Positions 42,905 through 52,143 of a stretch of DNA of 64,000 bases are shown piece by piece. The notes beneath the pieces were generated by a model. It saw nothing but the letters and a program-made list of their open reading frames with translations. It made no database searches and was not told the origin of the DNA. Positions within the stretch are counted from its first letter, which is position 1, and each line of letters starts with the position of its first letter. The stretch is from the NCBI GenBank assembly GCA_014650475.1, contig BMVA01000002.1, positions 496,001 through 560,000 of the forward strand, given 5' to 3'. The position numbers and the translations under genes are program-made. Origin of the DNA: Streptomyces albogriseolus. GTDB taxonomy: Bacteria; Actinomycetota; Actinomycetes; Streptomycetales; Streptomycetaceae.

Positions 42905-44455
42905 ATGGCGGGACCCGTCCTGGAAATGCGCTCGATCGTCAAGACCTTTCCCGGCGTCAAGGCGCTGTCGGACGTCAGCCTGACCGTCCAGCGGGGCGAG
43001 GTCCACGCCATCTGCGGCGAGAACGGCGCCGGCAAGTCGACCCTGATGAAGGTCCTCTCCGGCGTCCACCCTCACGGCACCTACGAGGGGGAGATCCTCT
43101 TCGAGGAGGAGGTCTGCCGGTTCAAGGACATCCGGGCCAGCGAACAGCACGGCATCGTGATCATCCACCAGGAGCTGGCCCTGGTGCCCTATCTCTCGAT
43201 CGCCGAGAACATCTTCCTCGGCAACGAACACGCCACACGCGGCTTCATCAACTGGAACGAGACCCTCAGGCACGCCACCGAGCTGCTGCGCCGGGTCGGG
43301 CTCGACGAGCACCCGGAGACCCGCGTCGCCGACATCGGCGTGGGCAAGCAGCAGCTGGTGGAGATCGCCAAGGCGCTGTCGAAGAAGGTGAAGCTGCTCA
43401 TCCTCGACGAGCCGACCGCGGCGCTCAACGACGAGGACAGCGGCAAACTCCTCGACCTGATCCTGCAGTTGAAGGAACAGGGCATCACCGCGATCATCAT
43501 CTCCCACAAGCTGAACGAGATCCGCAGGGTCGCCGACTCGGTGACCATCCTGCGCGACGGGCGGACCATCGAGACGCTCGACGTGAAGGCCCCGGAGACC
43601 ACCGAGGACCGGATCATCAGCGGGATGGTCGGCCGCGACCTGGAACACCGTTTCCCGGAGCGCACCCCGCACCATCCGGAGGAGGGCACCGCCCCGGCCC
43701 TGGAGATCCGCAACTGGACCGTGCACCACCCGATCGACCAGCAGCGCAAGGTCGTCGACGACGTGTCGCTGACCGTCCGGCGCGGCGAGATCGTCGGGAT
43801 CGCCGGACTGATGGGAGCCGGGCGCACCGAACTCGCGATGAGCGTCTTCGGCCGTACCTACGGCCGGCACGCGGGCGGCACGGTCCTCAAGGACGGCAAG
43901 GAGATCCGTACCAGGACCGTCCCCGAGGCGGTGGGACACGGCATCGCCTATGTCACCGAGGACCGCAAGCACTACGGCCTGAACCTCATCGACACCATCA
44001 ACCGCAACATCTCGCTCAGCGCCCTCGGCAAGGTCGCCAAGCGGGGCGTCGTGGACGAGCACCAGGAGCGTCAGGTCGCCGAGGGCTTCCGGACGTCCAT
44101 GAACATCAAGGCGCCGACGGTGTTCGAGCCGGTGGGCAAGCTGTCCGGCGGCAACCAGCAGAAGGTCGTGCTCAGCAAATGGATCTTCGCCGGTCCCGAT
44201 GTGCTGATCCTCGACGAACCGACGCGCGGCATCGACGTCGGGGCCAAGTACGAGATCTACACGGTCATCGACCAGTTGGCCGCCGAGGGCAAGGCGGTCG
44301 TCTTCATCTCCTCCGAACTGCCGGAGCTGCTCGGCATGTGCGACCGCATCTACACGATGGCCGCAGGAAGGCTGACCGGTGAGTTCTCGAGGGCCGAGGC
44401 CTCCCAGGAATCGCTGATGCGTCAGATGACGAAGGACAAAGAGGTATCCCGATGA
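42905..44455 (+). CDS. Sugar ABC transporter ATPase (two-domain, XylG/MglA type)
   Basis: This 516-residue protein contains two nucleotide-binding domains. The first has Walker [10 protein letters not shown] and Walker [13 protein letters not shown]; the signature segment is [15 protein letters not shown]. The second has the degenerate P-loop GLMGAGRTE usual for this class, signature LSGGNQQKV and Walker [14 protein letters not shown]. It powers uptake of a monosaccharide. ATG 42905 has GGAAGG eight bases upstream. Its stop overlaps the permease start (ATGA). Confidence 0.95.
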   Translation: MAGPVLEMRSIVKTFPGVKALSDVSLTVQRGEVHAICGENGAGKSTLMKVLSGVHPHGTYEGEILFEEEVCRFKDIRASEQHGIVIIHQELALVPYLSIAENIFLGNEHATRGFINWNETLRHATELLRRVGLDEHPETRVADIGVGKQQLVEIAKALSKKVKLLILDEPTAALNDEDSGKLLDLILQLKEQGITAIIISHKLNEIRRVADSVTILRDGRTIETLDVKAPETTEDRIISGMVGRDLEHRFPERTPHHPEEGTAPALEIRNWTVHHPIDQQRKVVDDVSLTVRRGEIVGIAGLMGAGRTELAMSVFGRTYGRHAGGTVLKDGKEIRTRTVPEAVGHGIAYVTEDRKHYGLNLIDTINRNISLSALGKVAKRGVVDEHQERQVAEGFRTSMNIKAPTVFEPVGKLSGGNQQKVVLSKWIFAGPDVLILDEPTRGIDVGAKYEIYTVIDQLAAEGKAVVFISSELPELLGMCDRIYTMAAGRLTGEFSRAEASQESLMRQMTKDKEVSR

Positions 44456-45693
44456 GCACAGTCACCGACAAGACCCCGGCCGCCGCGCCGCCGGGCAGGA
44501 ACGGGACGGGCGGCGGTGACGGCCTGCTCCAGCTGATGCTGGACGGCATGCGCCGCAACATGCGGCAGTACGGCATGCTGATGGCGCTCGGCCTGATCGT
44601 GGCGCTGTTCGCCGTGTGGACCGACGGCGACCTGCTGCTGCCGCGCAACGTCTCCAACCTGGTGCTGCAGAACAGCTACATCCTGATTCTCGCGATCGGC
44701 ATGATGCTGGTCATCATCTCCGGCCACATCGACCTGTCGGTCGGCTCGCTGACCGCGTTCGTCGGCTCCATGGCCGCGGTGTTCATGGTCAGGAACGACC
44801 TGCCCTGGCCGGTGGCGGTGGTGCTGTGTCTGGCCGTGGGTGCCATCGCGGGCGCCGTGCAGGGGTGGTTCATCGCCTACGGCGGCATACCGTCGTTCAT
44901 CGTGACCCTCGCGGGCATGCTGACCTTCCGCGGTCTCACCGAGATCTTCCTGGAGGGTCAGACCCTCGGCCCGTTCCCCAGGGGTCTGCAGAAGGTCGCC
45001 AACGGCTTCATGCCCGAGGTCGGGCCGGAGACCAACTATCACAACCTCACTCTGCTGCTCGGCTTCGCGCTGATCGCCCTCGTCGTCCTCCAGGAGGTGC
45101 GCGACCGCAGGCGGCAGAAGGAGTTCGACCTCGACGTCCTGCCCGCCAAGCTGTTCCTGCTGAAGCTCGTCGCGCTCGCCGCGGCCGTCCTCGTGGTGAC
45201 GATGCTGCTGGCCAGCTACAAGGGCGCCCCGATCGTGCTGCTGATCCTCGGCGTGCTGCTGGTCGGGTTCGGCTACATGATGCGCAACGCCGTCATCGGC
45301 CGCCACATCTACGCCATCGGCGGCAACCTGCCCGCGGCCAAGCTGTCGGGTGTGCGGGACAAGAAGGTCACCTTCCTGGTCTTCCTGAACATGGGCATGC
45401 TCGCGGCCCTGGCGGGTCTGGTGTTCGCCGCCCGCTTCAACGCGGCCTCTCCCAAGGCCGGTCTCAACTTCGAGCTGGAGGCGATCGCCGCCGCGTTCAT
45501 CGGCGGCGCGTCGATGGCCGGCGGTGTCGGCACCGTGCTCGGCGCCATCATCGGCGGTCTGGTCCTGGGCGTGCTGAACAACGGCATGAACCTCGTCGGC
45601 GTCGGCACCGACTGGCAGCAGGTCATCAAGGGCCTCGTACTGCTGGCCGCGGTCGGCTTCGACGTGTGGAACAAGCGCAAGGTCGGTTCGTAA
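44452..45693 (+). CDS. Sugar ABC transporter permease (XylH/MglC type)
   Basis: This 413-residue inner-membrane protein has about ten hydrophobic segments, beginning at [16 protein letters not shown] and including [29 protein letters not shown] and the cytoplasmic EAA-like loop with [19 protein letters not shown] are typical of the XylH/RbsC family. Residues 1-35 are cytosolic and longer than in E. coli homologues. A soluble insert near 200-220 ([20 protein letters not shown]) is typical of XylH. The ATG overlaps the ATPase stop codon. Confidence 0.95.
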   Translation: MSTVTDKTPAAAPPGRNGTGGGDGLLQLMLDGMRRNMRQYGMLMALGLIVALFAVWTDGDLLLPRNVSNLVLQNSYILILAIGMMLVIISGHIDLSVGSLTAFVGSMAAVFMVRNDLPWPVAVVLCLAVGAIAGAVQGWFIAYGGIPSFIVTLAGMLTFRGLTEIFLEGQTLGPFPRGLQKVANGFMPEVGPETNYHNLTLLLGFALIALVVLQEVRDRRRQKEFDLDVLPAKLFLLKLVALAAAVLVVTMLLASYKGAPIVLLILGVLLVGFGYMMRNAVIGRHIYAIGGNLPAAKLSGVRDKKVTFLVFLNMGMLAALAGLVFAARFNAASPKAGLNFELEAIAAAFIGGASMAGGVGTVLGAIIGGLVLGVLNNGMNLVGVGTDWQQVIKGLVLLAAVGFDVWNKRKVGS

Positions 45694-45749
45694 GTCAGCC
45701 CGGGCCCCGCCGCACGGCGGGGCCCCCTTCCCTTCAGGGAGCCGCACTG

Positions 45750-46904
45750 ATGGAACTGAACAGACGCACGGTCATCGCGGGAGCCGCCGCGGCCTCAGTG
45801 GCCGCCACGGCCTGGGGCGGAACGGCGCACGCCTCGCCCGGGGGCCGGGGCAGGCCGGTCCGGGAGCTGTTCGGCAGGCTCGCCGACGGCACCCGGGTGG
45901 ACCGCTGGACCCTGGAGAACGGCGGCACCCGGATGGAGGTCCTCTCCTACGGCGGCATCGTCCACTCGCTGGAGATCCCCGACCGGCGCGGCCGGCGCGC
46001 CAACGTCTCCCTCGGCCTGCGCACCCTCGAGGAGTACGTCGCCTCCAGCCCGTACTTCGGCGCCCTGATCGGCCGGTACGGCAACCGCATCGGCAAGGGG
46101 ACCTTCACCCTCGACGGCACCCGGTACCAGCTCTCCGTCAACGACGGCGAGAACAGCCTGCACGGCGGCGCGCAGGGCTTCGACAAGCGGGTGTGGGACG
46201 TCGAGCCGTTCACCCGCGGCTCGGACGTCGGCCTGCACCTCTACCACACCTCCGTCGACGGCGAGATGGGCTACCCGGGCACCCTGCGCACGAAGGTGAC
46301 ATACACCCTGACCCGGGGCGGCGACTGGCGCGTCGACTACGAGGCCGTCACCGACCGGCCCACGGTCGTCAACCTCACCAGCCACGTCTACTGGAACCTG
46401 GCCGGCGAGGGCAGCGGCAGCATCATGGACCACGAGCTGTCGATCGCCGCTTCCCGCTACACCCCGGTGGACGCGGGCCTGATCCCCACGGGAGAACAGG
46501 CGAAGGTCGCCGGCACCCCGTTCGACTTCCGGCGGGTGAAGCCGGTCGGCCGGGACATCCGCACCGCCCACCAGCAACTGCTGTACGGGCAGGGCTTCGA
46601 CCACAACTGGGTGCTGGACAAGGGCGTCACCGCCCGCCCGGAGCACGCGGCGACCCTGCGCGACCCGGCCTCCGGCCGCACCCTGCGCATCGCGACGAAC
46701 GAGCCGGGCCTGCAGTTCTACTCCGGCAACTTCCTCGACGGCACCCTCGTCGGCAGCGGCGGCCGGGTGTACCGGCAGGGCGACGGACTGTGCCTGGAGA
46801 CCCAGCACTTCCCGGACTCCCCCAACCAGCCGGCGTTCCCCTCGACCGTGCTGCGGCCCGGCGAGACGTACCGGACGACGACCGTGCACACCTTCGGGAC
46901 GTGA
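45750..46904 (+). CDS. galM: Aldose 1-epimerase, Tat-exported
   Basis: This 384-residue mutarotase homologue has a twin-arginine leader: NRRTVIAGAAAASVAATAWG with a likely cut after AHA near residue 28. It is therefore exported folded, unlike the cytosolic copy at 29520. Catalytic signature blocks are shared: VNDGENSLHGGAQGFDKRVW, His in LTSHVYWNLAGEG and Glu in CLETQHFPDSPN. It is placed 56 bases after the sugar permease gene and follows AGGGAG. An extracellular mutarotase would equilibrate sugar anomers before uptake by the ABC transporter, which gives a plausible reason for the location. A perfect hairpin lies 128 bases downstream. Confidence 0.95.
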   Translation: MELNRRTVIAGAAAASVAATAWGGTAHASPGGRGRPVRELFGRLADGTRVDRWTLENGGTRMEVLSYGGIVHSLEIPDRRGRRANVSLGLRTLEEYVASSPYFGALIGRYGNRIGKGTFTLDGTRYQLSVNDGENSLHGGAQGFDKRVWDVEPFTRGSDVGLHLYHTSVDGEMGYPGTLRTKVTYTLTRGGDWRVDYEAVTDRPTVVNLTSHVYWNLAGEGSGSIMDHELSIAASRYTPVDAGLIPTGEQAKVAGTPFDFRRVKPVGRDIRTAHQQLLYGQGFDHNWVLDKGVTARPEHAATLRDPASGRTLRIATNEPGLQFYSGNFLDGTLVGSGGRVYRQGDGLCLETQHFPDSPNQPAFPSTVLRPGETYRTTTVHTFGT

Positions 46905-46917
46905 TCCGCGTGCCGGT

Positions 46918-46998
46918 GTGAGCGTCTCGGCACGGGCGTCGTGCTGTGAGCGGTTTCGGTGTGAGCACGCTCACGAAGCGTCCTCACATTTTCCTCAC
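46918..46998. promoter_or_regulatory. Cluster of GTGAG/CTCAC repeats
   Basis: GTGAGC occurs at 46918, 46946 and 46961, and CTCAC at 46970, 46983 and 46994. GTGAGC-AC-GCTCAC (46961-46974) is a perfect dyad, and the last two copies are 11 bases apart. This looks like multiple binding sites for one regulator. Confidence 0.5.
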
Positions 46999-47032
46999 AC
47001 GTGCTGAACGGCGCCCCGGTCCGCTCCGTACT

Positions 47033-47070
47033 CCTGGGTGGCCCGCGCTCCCCCGCGCGGGCCACCCAGG
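47033..47070 (+). terminator. Terminator of the sugar transport operon
   Basis: CCTGGGTGGCCCGCG (47033-47047) pairs perfectly with CGCGGGCCACCCAGG (47056-47070), a 15-base-pair stem. It lies only 51 bases before the TTG start at 47122, so it could also act as an attenuator in the leader of the aminotransferase gene. Confidence 0.8.
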
Positions 47071-47121
47071 CATGACGGGCCCGTCACGTCCCCGGCAGGC
47101 CCGCCGCACACGGAGGTTCCC

Positions 47122-48858
47122 TTGGCCGACAACGTCACCTCGTTGTTCCGCAGCACCGCGGCGCACAGCCCGTCGATGGCGGCGCTGACGAGGGAGAGCG
47201 ACGGGGCCGGCCCGGTGGACTTCTGCATTCCCTGCAACCCGTACTTCCCCACCCCCGCCATGTTCGAGGAGATGGCGGCCCGGCTGCGCGACATCGTCAC
47301 GTACTACCCGAGCAGCGCCGACACCATCACCGCCGAGCTGTGCAGTCTGCTGCGACTGCCGCCGCAGTGCGTGGCGATGGGCAACGGCTCGACGGAACTC
47401 ATCACCTGGATCGACCATCTGCTGGTGCGCGAGTCGCTCGCCGTGCCGGTGCCGACGTTCGGCCGCTGGACCGACCAGCCGATGGAGACCGGCAAGCGGG
47501 TCGACATGTTCCCGCTCCAGGAGTCCAGCGGCTTCGCCCTGGACCTCGCGCAGTACGCCGAGTTCATCCGCGCCCGCGGCACCCGGGTCGCCGTGATCTG
47601 CAACCCGAACAACCCCGACGGCGGCTTCCTGCACAAGCACGCGGTCGTCCAGTTCATGGACGCCATGGCCGACCTGGACCTGGTGGTGATCGACGAGTCG
47701 TTCCTGGAGTTCGCCGACGCCGAGAACGAGCCGAGCGTGGTGCAGGAGGCGATGCTGCGCCCCAACGTCATCGTGCTGCGCAGCCTCGGCAAGAACTTCG
47801 GCCTGCACGGCATCCGCTTCGGCTATCTGGTCGCCAACCCGGCGCTGGCCGGCCGGGTGCGCTCGATGCTGCCCAAGTGGAACCTGAACTCCTTCGCCGA
47901 GCACGTGGTGTTCATGCTGAAGGAGCACGGCGCCGAGTACGCGCAGAGCCTGCACCAGGTGCGCCGCGACCGGATGGACATGTCCGGCCAGCTCTCCTCC
48001 CTGCCCGGCCTCACCGTCTACCCCTCGCAGGGCAACTTCCTCTTCGTGCGCCTGCCCGTGGGCGCCGAAGGGACCGTGGTGCGGGACCGGCTGCTCACCG
48101 AGCACCGGATCCTGGTGCGCGAGTGCGGCAACAAGATCGGCTCGTCCAGCCGCTTCCTGCGTCTCGTGGTGCGCCCCCAGGTCGACGTCCGTCGCCTGGT
48201 GACCGGCCTGGAACAGGTGCTCTACGGGACGTCCAGGAGGGGAGCCGCCGTGCCCGAGCAGGCCACAGGGACCGCCTACAGCTCGGGCACGGCGGCGGTG
48301 GACCGCCTGGTGAGCGAGACCAACGGGGCCGGGACGCGCGGCCTCGCACAGGCCGCCGGCGTCGGCATGCCGCTCCCCGCCGCCGCGTCCGCCCCGGCGG
48401 TGGGCGCGGGCGGCGTGATGCCGGCGCCGGCCGCGGCCGGGCTGCCCCAGCCGGAGGCCCGGCCCGTCCCGCAGGAGGTGCCCCGGCCCCAGCCCGTGCC
48501 GCAGCCGGTGCCGCAGCCCGTTCCGCAGTCGGTGCCCCAGCCGCAGCCCGTGCCGCAGCAGCTCCCGCAGCCGGCCGGGTTCCCGGAACCGGCCGCGCGG
48601 CCCGCCCCGGCCGCCCCGCCCCTCGCCCCGGCGGCCGCGTTCCCGGCGCCCACACCCGCTCCGATGCCCGCCCCCGCTCCGATGCCGGCGGCCGCGCAGA
48701 TGCCCACCGGCCCCACCCCGCCCGGTGTGCCGGCGCGCGGCGGGCTGACGGCGGCCCAGGTGCGCGGCACCGACGGGCTGTCCATGGCCCCGGCGACGGG
48801 CTGGCCGGGGGCGCAGAGCTGGCCGGACGCGGCGGGGATGGGACAGGCGGCGGGCTGA
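47122..48858 (+). CDS. HisC-like PLP aminotransferase with Pro/Gln-rich C-terminal tail
   Basis: This 578-residue protein is a fold-type-I aminotransferase followed by a long tail. The N-terminal 375 residues resemble histidinol-phosphate aminotransferase or CobD: NGSTELITWIDHLL, VICNPNNPDGGFL, LVVIDESFLEFADAE and the PLP lysine in LRSLGKNFGLHGIRFG. The tail (about 375-578) is low complexity, rich in Pro, Ala, Gln and Val, with PQPVPQPVP-type repeats near residues 455-475. The TTG at 47122 was chosen because GGAGG lies six bases before it and the protein then begins like the family; no ATG is suitably placed. The substrate is unknown. A tail of this sort suggests surface display or a protein partner. 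Confidence 0.85.
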   Translation: MADNVTSLFRSTAAHSPSMAALTRESDGAGPVDFCIPCNPYFPTPAMFEEMAARLRDIVTYYPSSADTITAELCSLLRLPPQCVAMGNGSTELITWIDHLLVRESLAVPVPTFGRWTDQPMETGKRVDMFPLQESSGFALDLAQYAEFIRARGTRVAVICNPNNPDGGFLHKHAVVQFMDAMADLDLVVIDESFLEFADAENEPSVVQEAMLRPNVIVLRSLGKNFGLHGIRFGYLVANPALAGRVRSMLPKWNLNSFAEHVVFMLKEHGAEYAQSLHQVRRDRMDMSGQLSSLPGLTVYPSQGNFLFVRLPVGAEGTVVRDRLLTEHRILVRECGNKIGSSSRFLRLVVRPQVDVRRLVTGLEQVLYGTSRRGAAVPEQATGTAYSSGTAAVDRLVSETNGAGTRGLAQAAGVGMPLPAAASAPAVGAGGVMPAPAAAGLPQPEARPVPQEVPRPQPVPQPVPQPVPQSVPQPQPVPQQLPQPAGFPEPAARPAPAAPPLAPAAAFPAPTPAPMPAPAPMPAAAQMPTGPTPPGVPARGGLTAAQVRGTDGLSMAPATGWPGAQSWPDAAGMGQAAG

Positions 48859-48890
48859 GGCACCCGGCCGGGCGCCTGGGGCCGCCTCCC

Positions 48891-50138
48891 CTACGGGCCT
48901 GGCGTGGTCTCCGTCGGGGTCGGGCAGGGTGTGCCGGGGCCGGACGGGGAGGCCGTGGGCTCGGGGCCGGGGACGGTCGGCTCCGGGGAGCAGGGGGCCG
49001 AGGTGGTCGGGTCCGGCGAGGGCTCGGCGGTCTCGGTCGGGGACTCCGCGGGAGGTTCCGTGGGCTCCTGGCTCGTCGGGGGGTCCGTCGGTGTGCCGGT
49101 CGGGGATGTGCTGGGACCGGGCGACGACGTGGGGTCCGGGGCGTCCGGGGCGGACGGGGAAGGACGCGGGGACGGTCCGGTGCCGGGGGAAGGGCTGGGC
49201 TGCGGTCCGATGACGACGCCTCCGCCGCGGCCCCCGCTCCCGCCGTCGACCGGCTCGGTCGCCGGGGTGTCGCCGCCCGCGCCCGGGCTGCGGGGTACGG
49301 CGCCCTTGCCGTCGGGCACGGTGTGGACGCCGTGGCGGTAGAACGCCAGCCAGTACCTGACCAGGCGCAGGTAGGAGCGGGAGTGGTTGTAGCTCAGGAC
49401 CGCCCGGTCCAGGTCCGCGGGACGGCCCAGGTCCCGGTCGCCCGCGCACAGGTAGTGTCCGGCCGCCAGCGCGGCGTCGAAGACGTTGTTCGGGTCGGCG
49501 CGGCCGTCGCCGTTGCCGTCCGTGCCCCAGCGGGCCCAGGTGGACGGCAGGAACTGCATCGGGCCCACCGCCCGGTCGTAGACCGTGTCACCGTCGTGGG
49601 CGCCCCCGTCCGTGTCCCGGATCAAGGCGAAACCACGTCCGTCGAGGGCCGGGCCGGTGATGCGGCCCAGGGTCGTGCCGTCCCGGTCGACCGCGCCGCC
49701 GCGCGCCTGACCGGACTCGACCTTGCCGATGGCGGCCAGCAGCTCCCAGGGCATCCGGCAGCCGGGGTCCGTCCTCGCGACCGAGGTCTCGGCGGCACGG
49801 TAGGCGCGCAGCACGGTGGCCGGGATGCCCGACTGGACGCGGACCTCCCGCCCGAGCACGGGCGAGGCGGCGGTGGCGGCCTTCGCGGTGCGCAGCGGCG
49901 GGAGTTCGGTGTGGTACGAACCGTCACCCGGCGGAGCGAGTCCGGCGTACGGGTCGCCCGCGGCCGGCGGCGCCCCGCCGTCGCCCGCCGGTTCGGCCCG
50001 GTCCTTCACGGCGTCCCGGACGAGACCGGGCCCCTGGGAAGCGGTCAGGGCCGTCATGACCGCCACGGCGAGCACGGTCGTGCGCAGTCCCCTGCGGGCC
50101 CGGCCGGAGAACCGGCGTCGGGATCGGCGTACGGACAT
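48891..50138 (-). CDS. Secreted lytic transglycosylase
   Basis: This 415-residue peptidoglycan-cleaving enzyme has an N-terminal signal/anchor (FSGRARRGLRTTVLAVAVMT, about 10-35). A lytic transglycosylase domain follows (about 120-285) with the catalytic Glu141 in LLAAIGKVESGQ and the AVGPMQFLPSTWARWG motif. A calcium-like loop is in GTDGNGDGRADPNNVFD. The last 110 residues are Ser/Pro/Thr-rich and likely wall-spanning. ATG 50138 follows AGGAG; GTG 50147 overlaps that site. It lies in line with the mce operon, 50 bases after its last gene, and converges with the aminotransferase gene 32 bases away. Confidence 0.92.
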   Translation of the reverse strand: MSVRRSRRRFSGRARRGLRTTVLAVAVMTALTASQGPGLVRDAVKDRAEPAGDGGAPPAAGDPYAGLAPPGDGSYHTELPPLRTAKAATAASPVLGREVRVQSGIPATVLRAYRAAETSVARTDPGCRMPWELLAAIGKVESGQARGGAVDRDGTTLGRITGPALDGRGFALIRDTDGGAHDGDTVYDRAVGPMQFLPSTWARWGTDGNGDGRADPNNVFDAALAAGHYLCAGDRDLGRPADLDRAVLSYNHSRSYLRLVRYWLAFYRHGVHTVPDGKGAVPRSPGAGGDTPATEPVDGGSGGRGGGVVIGPQPSPSPGTGPSPRPSPSAPDAPDPTSSPGPSTSPTGTPTDPPTSQEPTEPPAESPTETAEPSPDPTTSAPCSPEPTVPGPEPTASPSGPGTPCPTPTETTPGP

Positions 50139-50188
50139 GGGCGTCACTCCTGTCGGATCCGTCTGAGGCGCGGAGGCGCGGGGTGTGG

Positions 50189-50875
50189 TCAGGGGCGGCC
50201 GAAGGTGTCGAGGCCGGAGACGAGCCAGCGGCCGTCGCGGTGCACGACGTCCACCGCGAGCATGGCCGCCGCGTACACGCCCTCGTCCCGCGCCGCGTTC
50301 CGCTGCTCGCCCGCCTTCCCGCCCGCGGTGGCGACGCTGCTCTGGTCGGCGTAGACGAGGACCCGGGCCCGGTCGCCGTCGATGCGTTCGACCCCGGTCT
50401 CGGTGACCGTCGTGGTGATCACGGCCTTCTGCGCGTCGGCCCGCTCCCGGACGTCGGCGAGCAGGTCACGGTGCTGGGTGACGGCCCTCCCCGTCAGGAG
50501 GTCCTTCGCGGCCTTGTCGAACGCGCCGGGATCGGCGTGGTCGTAGGAGAAGAGCCGGTCGACGGCCTCGGCCACCTGTCCCTTGATCTCGCTGGTCCTG
50601 GCGAGGTCGGTCAGTGCGGTGTTGCTCCGCGCGGGCTCGGCGCGGAGCGACTCGGCCTCCGCACGGGCCCAGCCCGCGAACGCGCCGAGGAGCAGCGTCA
50701 GCGCGCAGAGCGCCACCAGGCCCACGGGACGGCGCGGCCGGGACCGCACGGTCCTGGTCTCCCCGTCCGTGGCCGGTCCGGGGCAGCGGGGGGCGGGTGT
50801 CGCGGTCGCGGCGGGCCGGGCCACGCGGGCCTGACGGCGCCGCTGGCGGTTGATGTGGTGACGGGTCGTCGACAT
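50189..50875 (-). CDS. Mce-associated membrane protein (fourth)
   Basis: This 228-residue protein has a basic cytosolic start (HHINRQRRRQARVAR), one membrane helix (about 51-71, VGLVALCALTLLLGAFAGWA) and an extracytoplasmic helix-plus-beta domain ending DVVHRDGRWLVSGLDTFG. The pattern (helix, long coil, then SNTF2/VirB8-like beta fold with VLVYADQSS) is that of Mce-associated (Mas) proteins. It is the last of four such genes in the mce operon. ATG 50875 follows GGAGGA. Mas proteins probably stabilise the Mce complex; their exact role is unknown. Confidence 0.85.
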   Translation of the reverse strand: MSTTRHHINRQRRRQARVARPAATATPAPRCPGPATDGETRTVRSRPRRPVGLVALCALTLLLGAFAGWARAEAESLRAEPARSNTALTDLARTSEIKGQVAEAVDRLFSYDHADPGAFDKAAKDLLTGRAVTQHRDLLADVRERADAQKAVITTTVTETGVERIDGDRARVLVYADQSSVATAGGKAGEQRNAARDEGVYAAAMLAVDVVHRDGRWLVSGLDTFGRP

Positions 50876-50923
50876 GCTGGGGTGTCCTCCTCGCTGCGGC
50901 CGGCTCGTGCGGTACGGGACCGG

Positions 50924-51472
50924 TCAGCCGGCCGGTGCGCCGCCCACGGGAGCCTGGCCGAGGGCGCTCAGCTTCCACCGGCCGTCGGTCCGGGTGAGTT
51001 CGCCGAGCATGCGGCTGTCCTTGTCCGTGCGCGTCCCGTCGGACGCCCTGACGGTGACGCGCAGGGCGACCAGCACCCGGGCACGGCCGGCGCGCTCGTC
51101 GAGTTCGGTGACCGCGCCGGACAGCACCCGGGCCGTGCTGACCGTCTTCGCCTCCCGCACCCGCTCGGCGAAGTCGGCTCTGCCGGAGCCGAGTTGCTCG
51201 TGCAGTTCCCCGGTCGTCGACGCCTCCCAGAGGTCGAGTCCCTGGTCCAGGTCACGGTGGTCGAGCGTGTTGAGGTTCTGCACGGCCTGTTCCCCCGCGG
51301 CGAGCGCCTCGTCCCGCTGCACGGCGTAGGCGGCCCGGTCGTCGTGGGCCGCGCTGTACCAGTCCTGGCCCGCCCACGCGGCGAGACCGCCGGCGACGAG
51401 GGCGAGGGCGAGAGCGGGCGCGTACGGCGTCCGGAAGCGGCTCGCCGTGAGGCGGCGGACCGGTCGGTCCAT
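50924..51472 (-). CDS. Mce-associated membrane protein (third)
   Basis: This 182-residue protein has a membrane helix at about residues 15-36 (PYAPALALALVAGGLAAWAG) and an extracytoplasmic domain with LWEASTTGELHEQLGSGR and RVLVALRVTVRASDGT, ending RTDGRWKLSALGQAPVG. The W-R/K-L-S at the C-terminus is shared with the other Mas proteins. ATG 51472 follows AGGAG at seven bases. It is 26 bases after the previous gene and 48 before the next, so it is in the same transcription unit. Confidence 0.84.
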   Translation of the reverse strand: MDRPVRRLTASRFRTPYAPALALALVAGGLAAWAGQDWYSAAHDDRAAYAVQRDEALAAGEQAVQNLNTLDHRDLDQGLDLWEASTTGELHEQLGSGRADFAERVREAKTVSTARVLSGAVTELDERAGRARVLVALRVTVRASDGTRTDKDSRMLGELTRTDGRWKLSALGQAPVGGAPAG

Positions 51473-51498
51473 GAGGTGCTCCTGTCTCCCGCGCATGG

Positions 51499-52143
51499 TC
51501 AGCGGGCCTTGATGTCGACGATCCGCCACCGGTCGTCCTCGAGTCGTGCCGTGACCGTGAGCTGCGCCGCCGCGACGGTGGCCGCGCCCTCGCCCCGGCG
51601 GGAGGTCTGGTCGAGGAAGACCAGCAGACGGGCCCGGTCGCCTTCGAGTTCGACCACACCGGTGCGGACGGCGCGGGTGCTCAGGGTGACGCGCTGCGCG
51701 GTGAGGTCCTCGCGGACGCGGTCGAAGAGGGTCGCGTACTGGCGGGCGGCCCGCCCGTCGAGGACGGTGCGCGCCGAGCGCTCGGCGGCGGCGGTGCCGT
51801 CGGGCGTGTAGGAGAAGACGCGGGCGAGGGCGTTGCCGATGTCCCCGGCGACCCGGCTGGTGGCCTCGGTGTCGGTGAGCGCCCGGTTCCGGGCGGACTC
51901 GGCCGACCTCAGCTGGTGGGCGGCGTGGAGGAAGCCGCAGCCGCCGAGGACCAGGGCCACGGCGGCTCCCGCCGCGACGGCCCGCCTCAGCCGCGGGCCC
52001 CGCGAACGGCCGGACGCGTCCGCCGGCAGGCCGCCGCCCGTCTCCTGCCCGGGCCGCTCGGTCCCCGGACCCTCGCCGTCGAGGTCGTGTCCCGTCCCGG
52101 CTTCGCGCGCGCCGGCCCGGCGGGGCAGCCACGTCCATGTCAT
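51499..52143 (-). CDS. Mce-associated protein (second), possible lipoprotein
   Basis: This 214-residue Mas protein has a Gly/Asp-rich N-terminus (about 50 residues), a hydrophobic segment ending ALVLGGCGF and a domain with LARVFSYTPDGTAAAERSAR and RARLLVFLDQTSRR. L-G-G-C could be a lipobox, but the N-terminal stretch before it is unusually long for a signal peptide, so a simple membrane anchor is an alternative. The ATG at 52143 overlaps the previous stop in ATGA, so the two are co-translated. Confidence 0.83.
   Translation of the reverse strand: MTWTWLPRRAGAREAGTGHDLDGEGPGTERPGQETGGGLPADASGRSRGPRLRRAVAAGAAVALVLGGCGFLHAAHQLRSAESARNRALTDTEATSRVAGDIGNALARVFSYTPDGTAAAERSARTVLDGRAARQYATLFDRVREDLTAQRVTLSTRAVRTGVVELEGDRARLLVFLDQTSRRGEGAATVAAAQLTVTARLEDDRWRIVDIKAR

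Noticed and set aside
48859-48890. Terminator between the aminotransferase and transglycosylase genes
   Set aside because: The 32-base gap has only an imperfect GGCACCCG/CGGGCGCC repeat with no proper loop; too weak to call.
47340-50354. 1004-residue plus-strand open frame over the aminotransferase and transglycosylase genes
   Set aside because: It is out of frame with the aminotransferase and antisense to the transglycosylase; composition is that of a shadow frame.
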